NCBI RefSeq assembly: GCF_004309355.1
Contig: NZ_BJCC01000017.1
Span: 1-64,000, forward strand
Origin: Enterococcus florum
GTDB taxonomy: Bacteria; Bacillota; Bacilli; Lactobacillales; Enterococcaceae
Direction of reading: 5' to 3'
DNA length: 64,000 bases
The notes beneath the pieces were generated by a model, which was not told the origin of the DNA, did not search any database, and was given only the letters and a program-made list of their open reading frames with translations. Positions 48,284 through 57,541 of this stretch are shown in pieces (positions within the stretch are counted from its first letter, which is position 1; each line of letters opens with the position of its first letter). The position numbers and the translations under genes were made by a program.

Positions 48284-49933
48284 TTAAATGGCATGATCTT
48301 GGGTGCGTCGGTAGTTAATAACTGCTCCTAGCATCAATGCGGATCCAACGATAATAAATGCAAGGATCCCCATTCCCCCGGTTGAAGGCAGGAAACCGCC
48401 TTGCGATACGTTTGGAATGTTTAAGGCAGTCTCATCGTCGTAAGACCCTGACTGGATCACAAAGTCCACGTCTTCTTCTAATAGCTGGAATCCATTCGGT
48501 GCTTTGACCTCGCGCAGTGCATATGAGCCCGCTGCCAGTCCGCTAACAACTACTTTTCCATCATTTGCAGAAACGATTTTGGCTGCGTTTTTCATCATGT
48601 CCTCGCGAGTCGTGTATTCTGTCCAGCCAACATTTTTTACTGCATCCAGTGTCATGTAATAGGTTTTGCTGTCTGCTTGTTTGATGACAACAAATTCTGC
48701 TCCACCCAGACCCTGTGTCTCTTTTCCATCCTCGTGTTTATGGAATTTATGACCGCCGACACCGATTGATGGCGGCTGCTCGGTTGGATCGATCGTCCAT
48801 TCCTCGGATTGATCATCCTGCGTCAATTGAACCGCAAAATCATTGTCGATCTCAACATCGACAGGTGTATGCTCGGTCATCGATACGCCATAGTAAATTT
48901 CTACTTTCTTCCCTTTGTACTGGCTTAAAAACTCAGCGGTTTGTTTTGACTTGTTGAATTCTTCTGCATTGTCAGTGGCATTTTCCGCGTTTAACTTAGC
49001 CGTCAACGTGAATCCGGCATTTCCAGCATAGGGACTATCTGTGTTTTTGTACTCTTCCACGAAATTGGCTAAAAAGGCCGACTTTTGCGCATCTGTTAAG
49101 TCAGTCCCGCCAATCGCGATTTTGAAAATTCCTTCGAACTTCACACCGGTTTTGTTCAACTCATCTTTAAGGATCAGACGGGCATAGCGTGTCTGATTTT
49201 TCCCATCCTTCTCAATAATTTCTCCGATTTGATTGGGCATCGTAAAGGTCGCACGGTAGTTGATCAGTTTGCCGACTTCATAACCATAGTAATCGTCCGG
49301 TGCGTCAGGCAAAGCATCTCCATCTTCATCCAGCAATTCTTTTCCAACTTCTCCGGCAATTTTATTTTTCGGATATAAATGAACTTCATTCAATTCATTT
49401 TCCCCGCTCATCATTGGCAGTACCAAAATGGTTGGATTGGCATGCGCCGTCGCTCCAGTCGGCATTTCTTCTTCAAAGTAATACACTTTGTAAGTCCCGT
49501 CAGCCGCTCTTTTTACTAAACTTTTAAAAACAGCATCGCCAGCATCGTCGGTGATTGCATCTCCAGCCTTCGCAGCTCTCATATCAGAAAAAACATAATC
49601 CTTCATCAGCTGTTGAATTTTCTCTTTGTACTCCGCTTTAGTTTCTGAACCGTCTAATTGTTCGTCCAATTCCTTATAAAAATCAGCCGTAATGTCCCAA
49701 GCCGTAAATTTTACGCCCGGCAACCCTTCATACTGGTCCATGCCTGGCATCAATTCACCGGTATTTTGGATCGGTTTTGTTGGAAACTCATCCATCTTTT
49801 TCTTGTGCAAGGTTACTTTTACTGTTTCTTCTGCTGCAGAAGCTGCTGCTCCAGAATGGAATACTCCTGCCAGTAAAGGAATCAAGCATATCATTGCAGT
49901 GACCCATCGAACAACTTTTGTTTTCTTTTTCAT
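48284..49933 (-). CDS. SpaA-type major pilin, LPxTG-anchored
   Basis: The protein has 549 residues, with a signal peptide (1-34). The pilin motif YPKN (187-190, Lys189 the likely cross-linking residue) is followed by Ig-like domains. The E-box YALREVKAPNGF begins at 471, and the sorting signal LPSTG (515-519) precedes a hydrophobic stretch and a basic tail. These mark a sortase-polymerised shaft pilin. It is the last gene of a three-gene operon and overlaps the middle gene by 4 bases. Confidence 0.92.
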   Translation of the reverse strand: MKKKTKVVRWVTAMICLIPLLAGVFHSGAAASAAEETVKVTLHKKKMDEFPTKPIQNTGELMPGMDQYEGLPGVKFTAWDITADFYKELDEQLDGSETKAEYKEKIQQLMKDYVFSDMRAAKAGDAITDDAGDAVFKSLVKRAADGTYKVYYFEEEMPTGATAHANPTILVLPMMSGENELNEVHLYPKNKIAGEVGKELLDEDGDALPDAPDDYYGYEVGKLINYRATFTMPNQIGEIIEKDGKNQTRYARLILKDELNKTGVKFEGIFKIAIGGTDLTDAQKSAFLANFVEEYKNTDSPYAGNAGFTLTAKLNAENATDNAEEFNKSKQTAEFLSQYKGKKVEIYYGVSMTEHTPVDVEIDNDFAVQLTQDDQSEEWTIDPTEQPPSIGVGGHKFHKHEDGKETQGLGGAEFVVIKQADSKTYYMTLDAVKNVGWTEYTTREDMMKNAAKIVSANDGKVVVSGLAAGSYALREVKAPNGFQLLEEDVDFVIQSGSYDDETALNIPNVSQGGFLPSTGGMGILAFIIVGSALMLGAVINYRRTQDHAI

Positions 49934-50643
49934 TTATTTTTCCTCCTTGTTTGTTGTTTGAGACCTAGCGCCCCTACTAAAATCAGCAGCCCACCGAATA
50001 CAGCACCATTTTCGAGAACCTCATTGGTTTGAGGAAGCCGCTTGCTTGTATTTGTTTGTACGTCTTTATTCCCTGTTGCTTTCGTTGCCGGAAGTTCTTT
50101 TGGCTTCTCAGTTGAAATTTTTGTTGTGTGCTTGCCGTGGATCTCGATCGCCCAATTCTCTGTTTTTCCGTTAACATCGTATTGTGGCAGAAAAAGAACG
50201 ATCGGCACGAGCTGATGTTGACCTGTTTCCCCTTCAGCGATCAGCAAGTACCCCGCATCTTGTTCTTGCAGAAATCGTGGCAGAGTCAAACATGCCTTCC
50301 CCTCAGCATCGACGCTGATTGGCAATTCATTGACTTTTCTTAATTGCTCTTTGGCAATAAATGCTGCCATTTTTTCTTTCGTTGCTTGCTGATCCAGTAA
50401 AAATTCCTTTGCCGCCTTTTCTGACAGATTGTTGGTGTGTCGCCAAGACGTCAAATCATAAACTGTAAACGTAAGATTTTCGATCCCCTCAACCGTTTCT
50501 TCCCCTTCTAGCTTTGTATGTATCGACACTTGAACGTCAGCAGCCGGATCAAGTTCTGATGCGGCTGCTGGCATCATCGGTGACTGGATACTTGCAATCA
50601 TGAGGAGGAGGCAGCCAAAAAAAAGCCTTCTTACTTTTTTCAT
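49930..50643 (-). CDS. Minor pilin / pilus base-like protein with LPQTN signal
   Basis: The 237-residue protein has a signal peptide (1-28), one beta-sandwich domain (LTFTVYDLTSW, LPISVDAEGKACLTLPRFL, YLLIAEGE), a Thr/Lys-rich linker, and a sorting-type end with LPQTN (203-207), a hydrophobic stretch and RRKNK. The fifth residue is Asn instead of the usual Gly. By position it is the minor or base pilin. It overlaps both neighbours by 4 bases. Confidence 0.85.
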   Translation of the reverse strand: MKKVRRLFFGCLLLMIASIQSPMMPAAASELDPAADVQVSIHTKLEGEETVEGIENLTFTVYDLTSWRHTNNLSEKAAKEFLLDQQATKEKMAAFIAKEQLRKVNELPISVDAEGKACLTLPRFLQEQDAGYLLIAEGETGQHQLVPIVLFLPQYDVNGKTENWAIEIHGKHTTKISTEKPKELPATKATGNKDVQTNTSKRLPQTNEVLENGAVFGGLLILVGALGLKQQTRRKNK

Positions 50644-53408
50644 CGTATTCCCTTCCTTTTGTTCAAAACAATCAATCCAAAACCTAGGCCACTTCCAGCT
50701 CCTAGAAACAACAAAGCTTTCGCTAAGATATCTTTCCTACCGATACCACCAGTATTGGGCAAAGGCCGCTTCACCATGTCGTTTCTGATTGTGATCGCTA
50801 GTTGGTTATTCTCCTCAGTTTCATCATACGCAACAACAGACGGATGATTCTCCAACCCTCTCACATAGTATTTGCCATCCAACACGTAAAGTTCGAATTT
50901 CAAAGCATCCTTCATACCGATGTAGCCGACAGGCGTTTTGGTTTCAGTCAGTCGATAGGTTCCCAATGATAGATTTTCAAACGTAAAGGTTGGCCCGTCC
51001 AGCTGCGCTTTTTCATAGTTGTCTGGACCATTTAGTTGAAAATTCGCTCCCTGAAGAGGTTGCTTTCGGTCATCCACCTTATGAACAACCAACGTAAGAG
51101 TCCTCTTCTGATTTTTAACAATATGCGGATTCGTAATTCCTTCAACTGCCGCTTCTACGCTTCTTCCGTCACTGGATTCAGTGACGATAATTTCGAAGTC
51201 AGGCATTTTTTGGTAGCCGGCAGGAACCTGCGTTTCTTCCACCTTGTAGCTTCCGATCGGCAAGTCTGGCAGATAAACGTCTCCCTTGTGATCCGGTTTA
51301 ACCGTTGCAGCAGCAACGATTCCGTTCTCCATCCGTGTCACGGTAAACTGTGGTTTGTCATCCCCGATAAAAGGAGTATTGCTGTCTCCTCTAAGCTTGG
51401 TGAACAGGTAGTCTGTCGTCAGCAAGCTGTTGGTTATTTGAATCCCTTCACTTCCCATTGTCTTTGAGGTGAAGGTCGGATGATTGTAGCTGGGACTGCC
51501 GTAGCCGTAGACCCTGTCGCGGCCCTCCACCTTTTCAATCACGCGGTAGGTATGGTCGCTGCCAGCCGGGATGTCGTCAAATGTAGCTTGCCACTGATTC
51601 TCAGCGTGTAACTGCACCTGAGTAATATCTCTCCATTCACTGCCTGTTTTTTTCTGCAAAATGGCGTCAATTACTGGTGCTCGAAGTCCAAAATAATCCT
51701 CTGTCCCATTGAACTTGTCTACCCATGTTTTTTTAACCAGAATTGTAAAAGTTTCCGTTTCTGCTTTTACAGAAGGAATGCCAAAATCTAGTTGATCCTT
51801 TGAGCGCTCCGGTGTCGGCTGTAAAATCGTCCGCTTATTCGCTTGATACCAATGGCCGGAAATAAATCCAGGATCGTCCGTTTTTAATCGTATTCGGTAC
51901 GACATTTCGATCTCTTGGTTGGCAGTTAAATTGAGATTTTCAACCTTGATTGTCCGCCGATCAGAAGAAAGCTGCACCGTAGGCATCGGGTCGATCGCGA
52001 CTTGCTGATCGGTGTGGACTTGCCGGATCTGCGGTGTTCCAACCAGTTCAACCATATCACCTAATGGATCCGTGATCTCTCCTTTGTCAACGGTACGGAT
52101 GATGGTCTGGTACCACTCCTTAAAATAGTCCACCAGCTCATTTTGGTTTTCTACATTGTGGAACAAATAGTCTTCCGCTGTATCCTGATGAGGCGTGCTT
52201 GTTGCATTGGCCTTCTTGGTAGAAAGCTTGTACAAGCCGCGAATCAATTCTGAGTTTGGATGGACCTCACTTAGATGACGAGTAATATTCAAGGAAATCG
52301 TATGGATCTCGATCCCTGAATCTTTTAAATCCATGGCCGTAGAATTTGCTGGAGTGATATGGCTGTTTATTCGCCCTGCATAAGCAGGAACAATTTTCGT
52401 AACATAGGTTTTTCCGCCGAGAAATTCCCCTTTTTTGTAATTCCCTTTTGAACCTGAATCATTCTTGATCAGCCGCCAGTTGTCATAATAGATGTTCTCA
52501 TCTTCTTGATAACTCGTTGGCTTCCAGCTTAAATTTGGCGATCCGTCAGTCAAGATAAACAACATTTTTTTTCGTCCGGATCCTCCAGCCGCGTCAAACA
52601 TATCTTTTGCTTCCTGCAATCCCCGTTGAGTAAACGTAGCTCCCATTGCTGTCGCTGTCTTGTATTCTTTTACCAAAGCATCCCACTGCCTCGGATCATT
52701 CGAAAGTTCGAAGGTGTTTTTTCCGCCTAGATGCGCAGAGCCCCAGGCATTGTTCGTGTAATCAGAAAAAATATGTCCACCAATACGAATGTTTTCTGCC
52801 GAAGGAACATGTACCTTCTTTAATTCGGCAATAAGTTTATCCAATGCTCGCTCGGCATTTCGCTTTCGTGTGGTCTCTGGATTCTCATTGTTAGGGTCCA
52901 TTGAATCCGAATTGTCCAGCAAAAACAGAATATCCAGCCCCGGTCGATAGGTCGTATTCCCCCGAACGTTCACTTTGACAGTAAACTCATGTTCTGTGTC
53001 TGTTTCTGAAAGATATTTTCTTAACGAAAGATTGGGCGAGCTCGGATCATCTCCATAATGAATATAGGAGTTTGTGTGATCGTCTTGTGATACATCCCAG
53101 CTTTCCAGGCCGTCCCAACTACTCTGATTGGCTATGCCGCCTTGATGGTTAAGGACGTTGACCTGATCAGACGGCTGCCAAGCATACGCAGGATATGTCC
53201 CGGCATCTGATTTATATACGGGTACCTTATTGTTATACATTGATTCATAGGTCTTACTAGAAGAAAGCACCTCAGATTGGGGTGGAATTCCTTCACCTTC
53301 TGCCATACAGCCTATTCCTCGATTGGCTGCCCCTACTTTCATTGGCCACAAACTTAGAAAAATCGGAATAAGGAATACGAGGGTGATTCCTATTCGCAGT
53401 CTTCTCAT
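50640..53408 (-). CDS. Pilus tip adhesin with VWA domain, LPxTG-anchored
   Basis: The protein has 922 residues. After a signal peptide (1-28) comes a von Willebrand A domain with the MIDAS motif DNSDS (165-169) and FILTDGSPNL. Cna-B/SpaA-type beta domains follow (FTILVKKTWVD, FTVTRMENG, TLVVHKVDDRKQ), and LPNTG (about 883-887) precedes the membrane tail. It is the expected tip adhesin, like EbpA or RrgA. I start at ATG 53408; an in-frame ATG at 53438 lies upstream of GGGAGG. It is the first gene of the operon. Confidence 0.9.
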   Translation of the reverse strand: MRRLRIGITLVFLIPIFLSLWPMKVGAANRGIGCMAEGEGIPPQSEVLSSSKTYESMYNNKVPVYKSDAGTYPAYAWQPSDQVNVLNHQGGIANQSSWDGLESWDVSQDDHTNSYIHYGDDPSSPNLSLRKYLSETDTEHEFTVKVNVRGNTTYRPGLDILFLLDNSDSMDPNNENPETTRKRNAERALDKLIAELKKVHVPSAENIRIGGHIFSDYTNNAWGSAHLGGKNTFELSNDPRQWDALVKEYKTATAMGATFTQRGLQEAKDMFDAAGGSGRKKMLFILTDGSPNLSWKPTSYQEDENIYYDNWRLIKNDSGSKGNYKKGEFLGGKTYVTKIVPAYAGRINSHITPANSTAMDLKDSGIEIHTISLNITRHLSEVHPNSELIRGLYKLSTKKANATSTPHQDTAEDYLFHNVENQNELVDYFKEWYQTIIRTVDKGEITDPLGDMVELVGTPQIRQVHTDQQVAIDPMPTVQLSSDRRTIKVENLNLTANQEIEMSYRIRLKTDDPGFISGHWYQANKRTILQPTPERSKDQLDFGIPSVKAETETFTILVKKTWVDKFNGTEDYFGLRAPVIDAILQKKTGSEWRDITQVQLHAENQWQATFDDIPAGSDHTYRVIEKVEGRDRVYGYGSPSYNHPTFTSKTMGSEGIQITNSLLTTDYLFTKLRGDSNTPFIGDDKPQFTVTRMENGIVAAATVKPDHKGDVYLPDLPIGSYKVEETQVPAGYQKMPDFEIIVTESSDGRSVEAAVEGITNPHIVKNQKRTLTLVVHKVDDRKQPLQGANFQLNGPDNYEKAQLDGPTFTFENLSLGTYRLTETKTPVGYIGMKDALKFELYVLDGKYYVRGLENHPSVVAYDETEENNQLAITIRNDMVKRPLPNTGGIGRKDILAKALLFLGAGSGLGFGLIVLNKRKGIR

Positions 53409-53744
53409 TCCATAAAATACCTCCCATTTATTTCTCATCTACTACAACTATTTATTTTACCTAAATTAACGAAAAATATCTTATTTTTATTTTTCGAATA
53501 GCTAGTTATTTTAATATTAAATCAAGTTTTTAAACAAATAAACAAATCGTTTTGCGTTGTTATTAATCATTTTCGTTTATTTTTATTAAGCATTCTAAAT
53601 ATTCAATTTACACATATTTTTTTCTTAAAAAATAATGTTCACCAGTTTTTATAATAAAAAAATCGCAAAAAGATAACTTCAAGCAGTAACATTAATATAA
53701 CTAAAGTTTTTTTATTATTTTATCCACTCTGCTTGCTGAATCCG
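53409..53744. other. Very AT-rich upstream region of the pilus operon
   Basis: About 335 bases with no gene and no convincing sigma-A promoter. TTGATT, 17 bases and GCTATT on the minus strand is the best weak candidate. Such AT-rich leaders are common ahead of regulator-dependent surface-protein operons. Confidence 0.4.
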
Positions 53745-53781
53745 CAAAAAAAGGCTGTCTGATAGTCACCAGTCAGCCTTC
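53745..53781 (-). terminator. Terminator after the AraC-linked small gene
   Basis: AAGGCTG and CAGCCTT with an extended inner stem, then TTTTTTT on the minus strand. Confidence 0.82.
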
Positions 53782-53808
53782 TCTTATTTACTTCTCTTTT
53801 TGTTCATT

Positions 53809-54105
53809 TCAATTCGTTAACTGATCAAACAGGGAAAAGCCATCAAAGGTTTCCCCATCGTAATACTTCATCAGCTGCTTGGGTGTCAGCTGCAAGGATG
53901 TTTGTTTTTCCTCTTCCGGTTGAAGCGCGACATACGATTGGTAGTTTTCCATTAAGCGGCGATACAGCTCTTTTTTAGTCGCTGCCTCTTCTGCGATAAA
54001 GGGTAGTTCGCGAAGAAAAGCGCTGTAGATCGGTCGATTTTCTACTATTTCGACCGGCAGCTCTATGACTGTAATGTTCATCTCTTGAAACAATTCCTTG
54101 TACAT
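53809..54105 (-). CDS. Small protein coupled to the AraC regulator
   Basis: The protein has 98 residues. The segment YSAFLRELPFIAEEAATKKELYRRLMENYQSYVAL loosely resembles a HicB-like fold; this is a weak impression. Its ATG immediately follows the TGA of the AraC gene with no gap, so it is translated by coupling. The function is unknown. Its position just upstream of the pilus operon may be fortuitous, since a terminator separates them. Confidence 0.6.
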   Translation of the reverse strand: MYKELFQEMNITVIELPVEIVENRPIYSAFLRELPFIAEEAATKKELYRRLMENYQSYVALQPEEEKQTSLQLTPKQLMKYYDGETFDGFSLFDQLTN

Positions 54106-55068
54106 TCAAACAGCTCCCTTTTTGTTCAGCAGGCGATATTGCCGCGGGGTCATCCCAGTAGACTTCTTAAATTTCTTATAGAAAAACGCCTTGTCTCGAT
54201 ATCCTAAGTATTCGACGATTTCATGAATCGGTAATTCTGTGTGTACTAAGTAATCCTGCGCCAAAACAATTCTTTTTTCCATGAGGATTTCCGTAAAGGT
54301 CCTTCCGGTTTTTTCCTTTAACCGTGCAGAAAGGTAATTGGGATGAAAATGAAAATAAGCGGCGGCTTTCTCCAAAGTGATCGTTTGGATATGTAGGTCT
54401 AAATAAGCTAGTACCTCTTCGATCAGCTGATTTTTAGCAACATAGTCATCTTTTTGAATCAGCGCATGCTCGTGAAGCTGAGCGATCTCGACGATCAAAA
54501 GAACAAAAGCGGCCTTTGTTACTTTATTATTGAAATAGCACATTTTAACTATTTGCTTCAGCAGCAATAACGAATAAACATGAATATCAGATGTCGCGGG
54601 ACAGCAATAGATCCGATAACGGCTGATCTGATGAAATTCCTCGCGAACGGCTTCCACAAAAAAACGATACAGCTCCCGCTCTTCAGAAAATTGTGTCAAC
54701 AGCGAGTCGGAAAAGTACCCTGCCTTGAAATAAAAAGTCACGATCGCCGTTTCTCTATCACTGACTTCGTAGCGCACCGATGTTGGCGGGTTCACTAAAA
54801 ACAAATGGCCAGCCTCATACTTTCTGGCGGTTCCATCTACTTCTACTATTGCCTCACCGTCTAAAAGATAAATGATTCTAGTATAACCGGTGGGGATCTC
54901 AATGGCTCCTTTGGCCTGCAACGTCACAAAGGCAGCAATCTCCCGTTTGACGTTGGTTTGAAATGCCTGCACTTCTTTTTGCATCGCCTGGTCATCCTGA
55001 AGGTAGCAATCTAAAGACGCGAGAAATTGATAAAAAGCTTCATAATGGGCTTCCTTGAAATAGACCAT
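54106..55068 (-). CDS. AraC family transcriptional regulator
   Basis: The 320-residue protein has an N-terminal cupin sensing domain (about 50-130) and a C-terminal double helix-turn-helix (about 225-315) with LEKAAAYFHFHPNYLSARLK and the family signature IVEYLGYRDKAFFYKKFKKS. AAGGAG precedes the ATG. It may respond to a sugar or surface signal. Its targets are not evident; candidates are the coupled small gene and the pilus operon. Confidence 0.88.
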   Translation of the reverse strand: MVYFKEAHYEAFYQFLASLDCYLQDDQAMQKEVQAFQTNVKREIAAFVTLQAKGAIEIPTGYTRIIYLLDGEAIVEVDGTARKYEAGHLFLVNPPTSVRYEVSDRETAIVTFYFKAGYFSDSLLTQFSEERELYRFFVEAVREEFHQISRYRIYCCPATSDIHVYSLLLLKQIVKMCYFNNKVTKAAFVLLIVEIAQLHEHALIQKDDYVAKNQLIEEVLAYLDLHIQTITLEKAAAYFHFHPNYLSARLKEKTGRTFTEILMEKRIVLAQDYLVHTELPIHEIVEYLGYRDKAFFYKKFKKSTGMTPRQYRLLNKKGAV

Positions 55069-55208
55069 TCCAGCATCTCCTTACAAATGAACACGTTTTT
55101 CTTTATCTACACTATTTTTATTCCTAGAATAAGACCGTATAATAGCTTTATCATTATAACACCAATCATTGATTGAAACACTTTTTTGTATAATTTAGGA
55201 GGGAACCT

Positions 55209-56021
55209 ATGAAAATTGGATTTATCGGAGCTGGTAATATGGCTTCAGCGATTGCCGAAGGTGTTGTTAAAAACGGCTTTAGCCAGGCGAATGATCTTTA
55301 TCTTTACGACATCGCTACAGAAAAAGTACAAACATTTGCCGACCAACTCGGTGCGCATGCAGTTATTGATCCCCTGGAACTGATCCAAACCGTTGATCTT
55401 TTGATCTTGGCAGTCAAACCAAATGTGATCAAAGGTGTCTTAGAAGAGGCAAAATCAGCGATTTTAGCAAACCAGCCATTAGTGGTCTCGATCGCTGCTG
55501 GTACCAGCACAGAAGCTCTCTATGACGTATTCAAGACCGATCAGCCCATTCGTATCGTTCGAGTGATGCCAAACGTGAACGCGCTAGTTGGACAAGGCGC
55601 GGCTGCCGTCTGCGGCAATTCATTTGCGACCAAAGACGACGTAGAGACAGTCATCGCTCTATTCAATGCAATCGGAAAAGCTTGGCCTTTAGACGAACAA
55701 TACTTCTCGATCTTTACCGCAATCGCCGGCAGTTCTCCTGCGTATGCGTTTCTATTTATCGATTCGATGGCTCGGGCTGCAGTGAAAAACGGGCTGCCTA
55801 AGGATATCGCTTTGGAGATGGCCACACAAGCGGTGTTAGGCAGTGCGGAAATGTTGAAAGACAGCAACGAAAATCCTTGGACCCTGATCGATCGGGTCAG
55901 CTCTCCTGGAGGAACGACCGTTGCCGGGTTAGTTGAGCTGGAAAACAATGCGTTTATCGCCACCGTGATCAAAGGCATCGATGCAACGATCCAAAGAGAC
56001 CAAGAATTGAATCAAAAATAA
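55209..56021 (+). CDS. proC: Pyrroline-5-carboxylate reductase
   Basis: The 270-residue enzyme performs the last step of proline synthesis, NAD(P)H reduction of pyrroline-5-carboxylate. The N-terminal dinucleotide loop is GFIGAGNMASAI (4-15), AVKPN follows, and the C-terminal signature is SSPGGTTVAGLVELE. AGGAGG precedes the ATG, and a TATAAT lies near 55190. It is a single gene convergent with the dehydrogenase operon. Confidence 0.95.
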   Translation: MKIGFIGAGNMASAIAEGVVKNGFSQANDLYLYDIATEKVQTFADQLGAHAVIDPLELIQTVDLLILAVKPNVIKGVLEEAKSAILANQPLVVSIAAGTSTEALYDVFKTDQPIRIVRVMPNVNALVGQGAAAVCGNSFATKDDVETVIALFNAIGKAWPLDEQYFSIFTAIAGSSPAYAFLFIDSMARAAVKNGLPKDIALEMATQAVLGSAEMLKDSNENPWTLIDRVSSPGGTTVAGLVELENNAFIATVIKGIDATIQRDQELNQK

Positions 56022-56077
56022 TCAAAACTGAGGTCGCAACTGGTCCATCGCCATTTCTTGTTTTACGCCTCAAACAA

Positions 56078-56113
56078 GAAGAACCCCGATTTTTTCAGGG
56101 TTCTTCTTGTTCT
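56078..56113. terminator. Bidirectional terminator between proC and lpd
   Basis: AGAAGAACCC and GGGTTCTTCT form a 10-bp stem with T-rich flanks on both strands. Confidence 0.85.
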
Positions 56114-56118
56114 TCTTT

Positions 56119-57510
56119 TTACATATGAATCGGCAACCCTAGTCCTACTTCAGTTGCATCCATCACCATCTCAGAAAGCGTCGGATGTCCATGGATCGTT
56201 AACGCGATATCTTCAATCGTTAAAAACGATTCGATGGCCAACGTGATCTCCGCGATCAAATCACTGGCATTAACGCCTACGATCTGAGCCCCTAGCAGCA
56301 ATTCTGTTTCTTCTTCGAAAACCAATCGTACAAAGCCTTCCGTCGCATTTAGCGACAATGCTCGGCCATTGGCCTGCATTGGAAAATTCGCTGTTTTGGC
56401 CTTGATTCCTTTTTCCTTAGCCTCAGCAAGGGTATACCCGACTGTCGCTACCTCTGGATCCGTAAAGCAGATCGACGGGATCGCACGATAATCTTTGGCA
56501 ACGTTTTTCCCAGCGATCACTTCCGCCGCGATCTTTGCTTCATAGCTGGCTTTATGGGCCAATGCCAATCCCGGAACGATGTCACCGATAGCGAAAATCG
56601 ATTTTGTGGTCGTTCGATATTGTTCATCCACTGTGACCAAGCCACGGTCACCAACGTTGACACCTGCTCTTTCTAACCCAAGATCATCTGTATTTGGCCG
56701 TCTTCCAACAGTGACCATGACATAATCTGCCTCGATCTTTTGTGTTTTGCCTTTCGTCTCAAATTCCACGAGGACACCGTTAGCAGTTTCTTCCGCTTTT
56801 TTTGCTTTGGCATCCGTAAAAATCTGCAAGCCTCTTTGTTGGAATTTTTTAGTTACCAGCTGCTGAATGTCTTTTTCAAAATTCGGCAAAATACTTGGTG
56901 TTCCCTCAATAATCGTTACTTCGGAGCCCAAATTGGCATAAGCGCCGCCTAATTCGGAGCCTACGATACCGCCGCCGATGATGATCAGCTTTTTCGGAAC
57001 TTTTTTTAAGTTCAGACCGCCAGTCGAGTCCAAGATTCGACCACCGAATGCAAAACCGGGAATTTCGATCGGACGACTGCCTGTTGCGATGATCGCATGC
57101 TTAAATTCCAGTTTTTCGGGTCCCTTTTTTGTTTGGATCGCCAATGAATTTTTCCCTGTAAAGCTGGCCCGACCTTCGATCACTTCAGCACCATTCTTCT
57201 TCAGCAGCATCGCCACTCCCGAAGTCAGTGTTTTTACGACTTTTTCATTTTTCCACTTTTGAGTCTGCTCAAAATCAAGCTCGACTTCTTTGGTTTTTAA
57301 GCCTAAAAACGCAGAATCCTTTGCTTCTTGGTAACGATGTCCTGCGGTGATCAATGCTTTTGAAGGAATACAGCCCACGTTCAGACAAACGCCGCCCACA
57401 TGCTCCGCCTCGATCACCGTAACTTTTTGACCTAATTGAGCGGCGCGAATCGCTGCGACATATCCTCCAGGACCTGCACCAATGACTACTGTATCGGTTT
57501 TCTTCGTCAT
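56119..57510 (-). CDS. Dihydrolipoyl dehydrogenase (E3)
   Basis: The 463-residue FAD enzyme reoxidises the lipoyl group of E2. GAGPGGYVAA (11-20) binds FAD, the redox disulfide is GGVCLNVGC (Cys42 and Cys47), a second GGGIVGSELG binds NAD, and HGHPTLSE near the end has the catalytic His-Glu. The ATG at 57510 follows GTGGAG. It is the last gene of the E1alpha-E1beta-E2-E3 operon. Confidence 0.94.
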   Translation of the reverse strand: MTKKTDTVVIGAGPGGYVAAIRAAQLGQKVTVIEAEHVGGVCLNVGCIPSKALITAGHRYQEAKDSAFLGLKTKEVELDFEQTQKWKNEKVVKTLTSGVAMLLKKNGAEVIEGRASFTGKNSLAIQTKKGPEKLEFKHAIIATGSRPIEIPGFAFGGRILDSTGGLNLKKVPKKLIIIGGGIVGSELGGAYANLGSEVTIIEGTPSILPNFEKDIQQLVTKKFQQRGLQIFTDAKAKKAEETANGVLVEFETKGKTQKIEADYVMVTVGRRPNTDDLGLERAGVNVGDRGLVTVDEQYRTTTKSIFAIGDIVPGLALAHKASYEAKIAAEVIAGKNVAKDYRAIPSICFTDPEVATVGYTLAEAKEKGIKAKTANFPMQANGRALSLNATEGFVRLVFEEETELLLGAQIVGVNASDLIAEITLAIESFLTIEDIALTIHGHPTLSEMVMDATEVGLGLPIHM

Positions 57511-57541
57511 GTTTCTCTCCACTCCATTTTGTTCTATTTGG

